Assembly: GCA_905214605.1 (NCBI GenBank)
Contig: CAJMMY010000081.1
Span: forward strand, 1 to 5,620
Source of the DNA: an uncultured bacterium
GTDB taxonomy: Bacteria > Bacillota_A > Clostridia > Oscillospirales > Oscillospiraceae
DNA length: 5,620 nt
Reading direction: 5' to 3'
Shown: piece by piece, positions 1 through 5,620 of the stretch
Position numbering within the stretch: the stretch's first letter is position 1
Layout of the letters: every line of letters begins with the position of its first letter
The notes under the pieces: model-generated
Database searches by the model: none
Told to the model about the DNA's origin: nothing
Seen by the model: only the letters and a program-made list of their open reading frames with translations
Position numbers and translations under genes: made by a program

Positions 1-109
1 AGTGGCAGCCGGCCTCGGACTGGGAAATAATTTCAATTCCCAGCGGCGAGAGAATCTGTTTGAACTCCCGCAGCTTATGTGCATTGTTTGATGCCAGAAT
101 CAATTTCAT
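1..109 (-). CDS. rdgB: XTP/dITP diphosphatase (RdgB/HAM1 family), N-terminal 36 codons only
   Basis: This is the start of a non-canonical purine NTP pyrophosphatase. The family hydrolyses XTP, dITP and ITP to the monophosphate plus pyrophosphate in the cytoplasm, keeping deaminated purines out of DNA and RNA. The 36 visible residues begin MKLILASNNAHKLREF. They contain the family's N-terminal strand followed by the S/T-N-N-x-x-K nucleotide-binding motif (S7, N8, N9, K12), and then a helix and a second strand ending in SQSEAGCH. The start ATG (109–107) overlaps the ftsY stop TGA (108–106) in an ATGA arrangement, so translation is probably coupled to ftsY. A GGAGG lies 10 nt upstream. The remainder (the family is usually about 190–205 residues) lies beyond position 1, so its integrity cannot be judged. 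The family call is confident because the N-terminus is so characteristic. Confidence 0.9.
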   Translation of the reverse strand, partial: MKLILASNNAHKLREFKQILSPLGIEIISQSEAGCH

Positions 110-1008
110 TTCAGCAGCGCCTCCACAAATTCCGTCGGCTGGAAGGGCATCAAATCGTCCACGCCCTCGCCCACGCCGATATACTTCACCGGCAGCTGCA
201 TTTCACCGGCAATGGCAAACACGATGCCGCCCTTGGCGGTGCCGTCCAGCTTGGTCAGCACAATTCCAGTCAGACCTGCACTCTCTGCAAACTGCTTGGC
301 CTGAATCAAGCCGTTTTGTCCGGTGGTCGCATCCAGAACCATCAGCGTTTCCACGTTGGATTCCGGCAGCTCCCGTTCAATCACCCGGCGAATCTTGCCC
401 AGCTCGTTCATCAGATTGGCCTTGTTGTGCAGCCGTCCGGCGGTATCGATAATCACGATGTCCGCACCCCGGGCTTTTGCGGCGGCGCAGCCGTCATACA
501 CCACGGCAGCGGGGTCAGAGCCCTCTTCATGGCGCACAATGCCGCAGCCAGCCCGGTCCGCCCAAATGGCCAGCTGGTCCGCAGCGGCGGCGCGGAAGGT
601 ATCTCCCGCCACCAAAAGCACCTTTTTGCCCTCTTTGGTATAGGCGGCGGCCAGTTTGCCGATGGTTGTGGTTTTTCCCACACCGTTCACGCCCACCATA
701 AGAATCACACTGGGTTTCGTTTCCAGACGCATCTCCAAATCACCGGCATTGAGCACCTCGGTGAGAATGGACATCAGCGCCTCTTTCACTTCCACGTTGG
801 TCTTCAAGTGGTTGCTCTTGACCTTCCGGCGGAGCTCCTCCACCGTTTTCATGGTCACAGGCATTCCCACATCTGCCAGAATCAGGCATTCTTCCAGTTC
901 GTCATAAAAATCGTCGTCGGCCTTGGTGAAATCCGCAAACAGACCGTCCAGCTGAACGGTATTCTTGGTTTTCCGCAAGCCGCCCAGCAATTTATCAAAA
1001 AATCCCAT
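106..1008 (-). CDS. ftsY: Signal recognition particle receptor FtsY
   Basis: FtsY is the membrane-associated SRP receptor GTPase. It pairs with Ffh to deliver ribosomes making membrane proteins to the SecYEG translocon. The 300-residue product has a short N-terminus (MGFFDKLLGGLRKT) with an amphipathic, basic character suited to membrane contact. The helical N domain covers roughly residues 20–95 and the GTPase G domain roughly 98–300. G-domain motifs are complete: P-loop GVNGVGKTT (106–114), DTFRAAA (136–142), DTAGR (188–192), TKLDG (252–256) and the closing IGVGE (277–281). The long acidic A domain of E. coli FtsY is absent, as is usual in Firmicutes, so the gene is not truncated. The ATG at 1008 was chosen because AGGAGGG precedes it at good spacing and MGFFDKL matches family N-termini; the in-frame start at 1050 lies inside smc. 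It is 1 nt downstream of smc and overlaps rdgB by 4 nt. Confidence 0.97.
   Translation of the reverse strand: MGFFDKLLGGLRKTKNTVQLDGLFADFTKADDDFYDELEECLILADVGMPVTMKTVEELRRKVKSNHLKTNVEVKEALMSILTEVLNAGDLEMRLETKPSVILMVGVNGVGKTTTIGKLAAAYTKEGKKVLLVAGDTFRAAAADQLAIWADRAGCGIVRHEEGSDPAAVVYDGCAAAKARGADIVIIDTAGRLHNKANLMNELGKIRRVIERELPESNVETLMVLDATTGQNGLIQAKQFAESAGLTGIVLTKLDGTAKGGIVFAIAGEMQLPVKYIGVGEGVDDLMPFQPTEFVEALLK
120..124 (-). promoter_or_regulatory. Ribosome binding site of rdgB inside the end of ftsY
   Basis: GGAGG is read on the minus strand, 10 nt before the rdgB ATG and within the last codons of ftsY. The spacing is slightly long but acceptable. It supports the ATG at 109–107 as the rdgB start and fits translational coupling across the ATGA overlap. 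Confidence 0.6.
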
Positions 1009-1009
1009 G

Positions 1010-4000
1010 TTATCCCTCCTGCGCGGCAATCTGCCGCTCTGCTTCTGCAATATCCAATTCGATTACCTGAGAAACGCCTTTTTCCTGCATGGTCACACCA
1101 TACAGACGATTGGCCTCCTCCATGGTGCCCCGTCGGTGGGTAATCACAATAAACTGCGTGGCCGTACACATGGTCCGCAAATATTCCGCAAAGCGAATGA
1201 CGTTTGCCTCGTCCAAAGCCGCCTCAATTTCGTCCATCACGCAAAACGGCGTGGGGCGAACCTTCATAATGGCAAAATACAGCGCGATGGCCACAAAAGC
1301 CATTTCGCCGCCGGACAGCAGATTGATGCTGCTGACCGCTTTTCCGGGCGGCTGCACCTGAATGTCAATTCCGCAGCCCAGCACGTCCGTTTCGTCCTGC
1401 AGCACCAGCGAGGCTTTGCCGCCGCCGAACAATTCCCGGAACGTCTCCCGAAAGCTTTCGTTAATCAGTGCAAACTGGGTTTCAAACACATCTTTCATCT
1501 GGGTGGTTACTTCCCGAATGATTTGCTGAATCTCCTTTTTGGCCTGCTCCACGTCATCTCTCTGGGCGGTCAAAAACTCGTACCGCTCGCTGACCCGGGC
1601 ATATTCTTCAATGGCGCCGAAGTTGGGAGTTCCCAACCGGGCAATGGCCTGATGGAGCTCGCTGATGCGCCGATTGGCCGCACCGGGCTTTTCCACCGGT
1701 GTGCGCAGCTTTACCGCGTCGGAATGGCTCAATCCGTAGTTATCCCACAGCCGGTCGATAATCTGCTTTTCCTCCATCTCGGAGGCCAGCTTTTTCTGCT
1801 CGAATTTGGCGCACAGCCGTTCCATTTCCAACAGCTGCCGGTTGCACTCCTGGGCCTGCTTGTCCGTTTTGTTCCGCATACCCTCCAATTCCAATCGCTG
1901 CCGATTCCGCGCCTCGGCGGTTTCCCGCAGCTGACAGGTTTGTCTGGTATTTTCCTCCACGGCTGCATCGCCGGCTTTGATTTTCTCTTCCAGCGTTTCC
2001 AATTCTCTCCGGAGCTTTTCCGTTTCCTCCTGCCGGTCGGCCCGGTCGGAATCCATAGTCGCCTGCAAGTCAATCACCTGCTGCCGCGCCTGCTCCACGG
2101 TAATTTGCTCCGTCCGGAGAGACGCCTCTTTTGCTTTCAGCTCCGACAGCTGCTCCGACAGCTCCTGCCGGACCCGTTCATTTTCCGTCTGCCCCGCAGA
2201 CATCTCCCGAAGTTCGCTCCGGGTCTGCTCCAGCTGCTGCCGCAGCTGCTCCGCCTGATGCTGCAAGGTTTGCAGACGATTCTGATACTCTTCCGTCTGC
2301 TGCCGGAAAGATTCCCGCTCCCGGTCCTGCCGGGTCAAGCCCTCTTCTCCGGTTTTGACCTGCAATTCCAGACGGTCCGCCTCCAAGCGGCGCTGCTGCA
2401 AGGTTTCTTCCCCGGCGTCCAGCTGTCCCCGGGCGGTTTCTGCCGCCAGTTTGGCATCCTCCACCGCCTGCCGGGCAGCCATTCCGTCCTGTTTCAGACG
2501 TTCCAAGTCGGTCTGAAGTTCCTCTCGGCGCTGCTGCAATCGTTTCAATTCATTGGCACGGGACAAAATGCCCGTGTTTTTCGCCAAACTGCCGCCGGTC
2601 ATGGAGCCGCCGGCATGAATCATCTGTCCGTCCAACGTTACCATGCGGATTTTACTGCCGCCGGGTCCCCGGGATATCCGAATGGCGTCTTCCATGGTTC
2701 GGACCACCACGGTCCGTCCCAACAGATTGGAAACAATCTCTCTGTATTCCGGGTCACAAGTCACCAATCGGTCCGCCACTTCCACGAATCCCGTGTCCCG
2801 CCGGGGCACCGTTCCGGCGTCTGTTCCCCGAATCACATTCATCGGCAGGAAGGTACACCGGCCCATATCCCGCCGTTTCAGCAAGCGAATGGCCTCGGCA
2901 CCGTCCTCCTGCGTTTCCACCACCACGTTTTGGGCGGCGGCGCCCAGTGCCGTTTCAATGGCAATGGCATAAGCGTCTTCCGTGTGAATCAGCTCGCCCA
3001 CTGCTCCGCGAATGCCCCGCAGGCTGCCCCGTTCCTTTTCTTTCAGAACAAATCGGACTGCCCGGTTAAAGCCTTCGTGTTCCCGCTCCATATCTTCCAG
3101 CAGCGTGATGCGGGAATCCGCCGCTTTCCAATCGCCCATTCGGCCGTTGTAGCTTTCCTGCAGCTGCTGCAGCCTCTGCTCCGCCCGACCGATGGCGTTC
3201 TGTTTCTCGTCCAATTGTTTCCGCAGTCCGGCCGTCCGCTCTTCCGCGTCCTTTGCCGCCTGCTTTCCGGTTTCCCACTGCTGCCGCAGCTCTGCCAGCT
3301 GCTCCCGGCTTTGTTCTCCGGTGCTTTCCGCAGCGGTTTCCCGCTCCCGACTGGCCTGCATCTGCTCCGTCAGCAAACTGATTTGGGTGCGGCAGCCGGT
3401 ATAGTCGGCGCTTTCGCTATTTTCCCGTGCCGCCAATTCTCCGTACTTCTGCCGGGCGTCTCCGGTCACCTTTGTGTTCTCCGCAACCTGCTGCAAAACC
3501 GCCAGCCCCTGGGTCTGCACAGCCTTTAGCTCTTCTCCGATGGTCTGCAATCGGCGGTCATGAGCCCCAATCTGCTCCGCCAGAGAATCCGCCCGCTTTT
3601 CCTGTTCTTCCATTTCCAGCTGCATCCGCACCAGTTGGTTTTGGACGTTCTGAAAATTGGTTCGCTGTACCGCCGCGGCGGATTCCAGTTCCGCACCCCG
3701 GGATTCCCGCAGGCTCAATTCCGCCCGCAGACGTTCCGTTTCCACGGTTTTCTCCTGCATCTGCCGATTCAGCTCTTCCCCGGCAGAATACATCTGCCGC
3801 AGCTCCTCATGGGTCGCGTCCAGATTCTGCTTGGCCGCAGCGTAATCGTTCCGCACGGCCTCCGCCCGGGATTGGAGGGTATCCAACTGTTCCATCCAGA
3901 CGGAAACCTCCAGCGTTTTCAGCTCGCCCTGATACTCCAGACATTTCCGGGCCACTTCCGCCTGCTTTTTCAGCGGAGCAACCTGCAGCTCCAACTCCGC

Positions 4001-4585
4001 AATCCGGTCGTTGATACGCACCAGATTTTCCTGCGTTCGGTCCAGCTTTCGCTCCGCCTCTTCCTTCCGATAGCGGTAACGGGAAATGCCGGAGGCCTCC
4101 TCCAAGACATTCCGCCGCTCCTGCCCGCTGCCGGAAACAATTTCCGCAATGCGGCCCTGACCGATATTGGAATAACCGTCCCGGCCGAGACCCGTATCCA
4201 TCAGCAGCTCGTTCACGTCCTTCAGACGCACAACCTCCCGGTTGATAGAGTACTCGCTCTCGCCCGTGCGGTAATATGCCCGGCTGAGTACAACCTCGCC
4301 GGCGTCTAACGGGAAGAAATGGGTAGAATTGTCAAAAATCAGGGAAACCTTTGCATAGCCCAACTTGCCGCGCTTTTCCGTTCCGCCGAAGATCACGTCT
4401 TCCATCTTCTCGCCCCGGAGCTGCTTGGTGCGCTGCTCGCCCATCACCCAACGAATGGCATCGGAAATATTCGACTTTCCCGAACCGTTGGGTCCCACAA
4501 TGGCCGTTATATTGTTTTCAAACGACAGGCGCGTTTTGTCCGGAAAGGACTTAAACCCCTGCAGTTCTACGGCTTTCAAATACAT
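1010..4585 (-). CDS. smc: Chromosome segregation/condensin ATPase SMC
   Basis: SMC is the core ATPase of the bacterial condensin. With ScpA and ScpB it extrudes DNA loops and organises newly replicated chromosomes. The 1191-residue product has the full family layout. The N-terminal head carries Walker A GPNGSGKS (31–38), the Q-loop with Q51, and R57, equivalent to the R57 arginine finger of B. subtilis SMC. Coiled coil runs roughly 170–500, followed by the hinge at about 522–668, ending in the glycine-rich GGSMTGGS (659–666). The returning coiled coil is roughly 670–1025. The C-terminal head carries the ABC signature LSGGE (1090–1094), Walker B PFCVMDE with D1118 and catalytic E1119, the D-loop AALDEAN, and the switch His H1150 in THRRGTM. 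The length equals the family norm (B. subtilis is about 1186). Oddities are a Met directly after LSGGE, where Lys, Arg or Gln is more usual, and near-total avoidance of TTA, CTA and TCA codons. The start ATG at 4585 is supported by an upstream ribosome binding site and by MYLKAVELQGFKSF being the standard N-terminus. ftsY follows after 1 nt. Confidence 0.98.
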   Translation of the reverse strand: MYLKAVELQGFKSFPDKTRLSFENNITAIVGPNGSGKSNISDAIRWVMGEQRTKQLRGEKMEDVIFGGTEKRGKLGYAKVSLIFDNSTHFFPLDAGEVVLSRAYYRTGESEYSINREVVRLKDVNELLMDTGLGRDGYSNIGQGRIAEIVSGSGQERRNVLEEASGISRYRYRKEEAERKLDRTQENLVRINDRIAELELQVAPLKKQAEVARKCLEYQGELKTLEVSVWMEQLDTLQSRAEAVRNDYAAAKQNLDATHEELRQMYSAGEELNRQMQEKTVETERLRAELSLRESRGAELESAAAVQRTNFQNVQNQLVRMQLEMEEQEKRADSLAEQIGAHDRRLQTIGEELKAVQTQGLAVLQQVAENTKVTGDARQKYGELAARENSESADYTGCRTQISLLTEQMQASRERETAAESTGEQSREQLAELRQQWETGKQAAKDAEERTAGLRKQLDEKQNAIGRAEQRLQQLQESYNGRMGDWKAADSRITLLEDMEREHEGFNRAVRFVLKEKERGSLRGIRGAVGELIHTEDAYAIAIETALGAAAQNVVVETQEDGAEAIRLLKRRDMGRCTFLPMNVIRGTDAGTVPRRDTGFVEVADRLVTCDPEYREIVSNLLGRTVVVRTMEDAIRISRGPGGSKIRMVTLDGQMIHAGGSMTGGSLAKNTGILSRANELKRLQQRREELQTDLERLKQDGMAARQAVEDAKLAAETARGQLDAGEETLQQRRLEADRLELQVKTGEEGLTRQDRERESFRQQTEEYQNRLQTLQHQAEQLRQQLEQTRSELREMSAGQTENERVRQELSEQLSELKAKEASLRTEQITVEQARQQVIDLQATMDSDRADRQEETEKLRRELETLEEKIKAGDAAVEENTRQTCQLRETAEARNRQRLELEGMRNKTDKQAQECNRQLLEMERLCAKFEQKKLASEMEEKQIIDRLWDNYGLSHSDAVKLRTPVEKPGAANRRISELHQAIARLGTPNFGAIEEYARVSERYEFLTAQRDDVEQAKKEIQQIIREVTTQMKDVFETQFALINESFRETFRELFGGGKASLVLQDETDVLGCGIDIQVQPPGKAVSSINLLSGGEMAFVAIALYFAIMKVRPTPFCVMDEIEAALDEANVIRFAEYLRTMCTATQFIVITHRRGTMEEANRLYGVTMQEKGVSQVIELDIAEAERQIAAQEG
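1014..1020 (-). promoter_or_regulatory. Strong ribosome binding site of ftsY within the last smc codons
   Basis: AGGAGGG is read on the minus strand and followed by ATAAC and the ATG at 1008–1006. It overlaps the codons for the final Gln-Glu-Gly of SMC and lies immediately before the smc stop TAA (1012–1010). It decides the ftsY start against the in-frame upstream start at 1050 and suggests that ribosomes finishing smc can reinitiate on ftsY. Confidence 0.85.
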
Positions 4586-4591
4586 GCAATT

Positions 4592-4596
4592 TCCTC
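4592..4596 (-). promoter_or_regulatory. Ribosome binding site of smc
   Basis: GAGGA is read on the minus strand, 6 nt upstream of the ATG at 4585–4583, in the 39-nt gap after the radical SAM gene. It confirms the smc start. It is a weaker match to the anti-Shine-Dalgarno than the ftsY site. Confidence 0.7.
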
Positions 4597-4621
4597 ATTC
4601 TTATGATCTGCTTAACAATTT

Positions 4622-4650
4622 ATTTTATTCTATCTTCCCTGCTTTTGCAA
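4622..4650 (-). promoter_or_regulatory. Candidate sigma-A-type promoter for smc–ftsY–rdgB
   Basis: On the minus strand, TTGCAA (4650–4645, 4 of 6 matches to TTGACA) is followed after exactly 17 bp by TAAAAT (4627–4622, 5 of 6 matches to TATAAT). The -10 hexamer overlaps the stop codon of the radical SAM gene, and transcription would begin some 30 nt before the smc ATG. The surroundings are the most AT-rich part of the window, which both favours a promoter and raises the chance of a random match. It is inferred from hexamer match and spacing alone. If real, it would let smc be expressed independently of the upstream gene. Confidence 0.35.
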
Positions 4651-5620
4651 CGAAAATCAGGGGCGTTTCCTGATTTTTCGGCAAATTCTCTTGAATTTTC
4701 AAACTATGAAGACCAAATTCCGACACCAATGCTACATAGTTGCACCGATGCTGCCCCACCATCTGGGAAAGTTTGCCCCGGGGCACCTGTAAAATCACGT
4801 CGGAGCCGGGGGAAACGTCCCGGAGCAGCTCCCGCGCCTGATGGAGCATCATCCGGGAACGGACCAACTCGCCCAGTGCCGGGTGATACGCCCCTGCCAC
4901 GGCGCCGCCCCCGGACAGTTCCTCCGTTGGGTTCAGTCCCAGACGAATCACCGGAATTCCCGCCGCATCGAAAATCGGCAAGATTTGGGCGCACAATTCC
5001 ACGGCATCTTCCACCGTGTGCTCCCGATAACGTCCCTGCTGCCATAAATCGTACAGCGGCGTATCCCGCACCACCACCGTGGGATAAATTCGGACTCCGT
5101 TAGGGTGCAATGCCGCCAAGGCCCGGGCCGTATCCAATGATTCCTTGCCGCTGTCTCCGGGCAGACCGGTCATCATCTGCAAAATCAGTTCAAAGCCCGC
5201 CCGGCGAATCCGCTCCGACGCTGTCTCCACGTCTTTTGCCGTGTGCCCCCGTCCGGACAGCTCCAGCACCCGCTCGTCCATGGATTGCGCGCCCAACTCG
5301 ATGGTCCGTACGCAGTAATTTTTCAGCCGCGCCAGTACCGTATCGTCAATGGCGTCCGGCCGGGTGGACAGCCGAATGGAAGAAAGCACCCCACTGTCCA
5401 AATATGGCCGGGCAGCAGCCAAAAGCACCACCTGCTGCGCTGCGGGAATGGCCGTGAAACTTCCCCCGTAAAATGCGAGTTGCCGCTGGACCTCCTGAGA
5501 GGTCGAAGCGGCTCCTTGCTCAATGGCCTGCACCACGTCTGCCGGGGAAACTGGCGTTCCCCGACCGGTGATGCGGCGCTGATTGCAAAACACACATTCC
5601 GCCCGGCAGCCCCAATGGGG
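4625..5620 (-). CDS. Radical SAM protein, Elp3/YhcC-like (5' end outside window)
   Basis: This is a radical S-adenosylmethionine enzyme: a [4Fe-4S] cluster would cleave SAM to a 5'-deoxyadenosyl radical. The window holds 331 residues plus the stop, entered at PHWGCRAECVFCNQ. This includes the cluster-binding CX3CX2C (C5, C9, C12, window numbering) in the IPH-x-GC context of Elp3-type proteins. Further radical SAM features are the GG motif in FYGGSF (50–55), the ELGAQSMDE strand (about 108–116), the LQMMTGLPGD strand (about 148–157), and a VRIYPTVVVRDTPLY segment typical of the Radical_SAM C-terminal extension. No GNAT acetyltransferase domain follows, so it is not a full Elp3. The exact substrate is unknown; tRNA or another RNA is a reasonable guess from relatives. 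The GTG codon at 5593 lies between the second and third cluster cysteines, so it is not the start; the true start is beyond 5620. The C-terminal tail (last ~25 residues) is AT-rich and poorly conserved in appearance. smc starts 39 nt downstream. Confidence 0.88.
   Translation of the reverse strand, partial: PHWGCRAECVFCNQRRITGRGTPVSPADVVQAIEQGAASTSQEVQRQLAFYGGSFTAIPAAQQVVLLAAARPYLDSGVLSSIRLSTRPDAIDDTVLARLKNYCVRTIELGAQSMDERVLELSGRGHTAKDVETASERIRRAGFELILQMMTGLPGDSGKESLDTARALAALHPNGVRIYPTVVVRDTPLYDLWQQGRYREHTVEDAVELCAQILPIFDAAGIPVIRLGLNPTEELSGGGAVAGAYHPALGELVRSRMMLHQARELLRDVSPGSDVILQVPRGKLSQMVGQHRCNYVALVSEFGLHSLKIQENLPKNQETPLIFVAKAGKIE
4651..4680 (-). terminator. Inverted repeat/possible weak bidirectional terminator at the 3' end of the radical SAM gene
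   Basis: The minus strand reads AAAATCAGG, a 7-nt loop AAACGCC, then CCTGATTTT: a perfect 9-bp stem. The outer CG pairs can extend it if one A is bulged. The A-tract before and T-tract after the inner stem resemble an intrinsic terminator on either strand. However, the core has only three G·C pairs, the T-tract is just 4–5 long and is used up in the stem, and the hairpin lies inside the last codons of the upstream reading frame. It could attenuate read-through into smc or be a transcript-stability element. It sits directly upstream of the promoter candidate. The repeat is certain; its function is a guess. Confidence 0.35.

Noticed and set aside
1009..1050. A longer FtsY start at 1050 adding 14 residues
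   Set aside because: It would lie inside the smc coding region, and the extra residues do not resemble FtsY N-termini. The AGGAGGG site fits the start at 1008.
79..1143. A 354-codon plus-strand open frame antisense to ftsY
   Set aside because: Same in-register codon-bias artefact over a gene with every FtsY GTPase motif intact.
3158..3172. CTGCAGCTGCTGCAG and similar CTG/CAG-rich stretches through 2200–3300 as repeats or binding sites
   Set aside because: They encode Leu/Gln-rich heptads of the SMC coiled coil and vary from copy to copy; composition explains them.
965..3529. An 854-codon plus-strand open frame antisense to smc
   Set aside because: It is in exact codon register with smc and stays open only because smc avoids TTA, CTA and TCA. 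Its translation is a His/Leu/Gln/Phe-rich mirror of a coiled coil with no recognisable domain, while the minus strand encodes a complete SMC.
4603..5103. Plus-strand open frames opposite the radical SAM gene, up to 166 codons
   Set aside because: They are Pro/Arg/Ser-rich, lack ribosome binding sites and domains, and lie opposite a well-supported gene.
4625..5593. GTG at 5593 as the start of the radical SAM protein
   Set aside because: The codon is the Val between the second and third cluster cysteines. The open frame continues upstream to the window edge with the expected PHWGC context, so this is a gene cut by the window.

Overview
The window is a run of four genes, all on the minus strand. 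In transcription order (right to left) they are a radical SAM enzyme of the Elp3/YhcC-like type (5' end outside the window), smc, ftsY, and the first 36 codons of an XTP/dITP diphosphatase gene (rdgB/HAM1 family, 3' end outside). The smc–ftsY pair with an Elp3-like radical SAM gene in front is a layout I know from Clostridia, often just downstream of rnc. The SMC head sequences resemble those of Oscillospiraceae/Ruminococcaceae. Together with the fairly GC-rich composition and strong AGGAGG-type ribosome binding sites, this suggests a gut-type clostridial Firmicute. That is inference from recall; no search was run.

Layout: 5620–4625 (minus) is the radical SAM gene, entered just before its CX3CX2C iron–sulfur motif. 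Its 3' end is AT-rich and holds a perfect inverted repeat, followed by a promoter-like pair of hexamers that straddles the stop codon. A 39-nt gap leads to smc (4585–1010), a full-length 1191-residue condensin ATPase with both ATPase half-sites, two long coiled-coil arms and a hinge. One base after the smc stop, ftsY (1008–106) begins, with its ribosome binding site inside the last smc codons. The ftsY stop overlaps the rdgB start as ATGA (109–106). There is no non-coding stretch longer than 39 nt.

The proteins serve separate housekeeping roles: chromosome organisation (SMC), co-translational membrane targeting through the signal recognition particle (FtsY), nucleotide-pool cleaning (RdgB), and a probable RNA-modification or other radical reaction (radical SAM). 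The tight smc–ftsY–rdgB spacing points to one transcript with translational coupling. I found no mobile element, CRISPR array, RNA gene or novel defence-type system. The points worth a second look are the hairpin and promoter candidate ahead of smc, the undefined radical SAM enzyme, an unusual residue after the SMC signature motif, and a very strong codon-usage bias that creates long antisense open frames.
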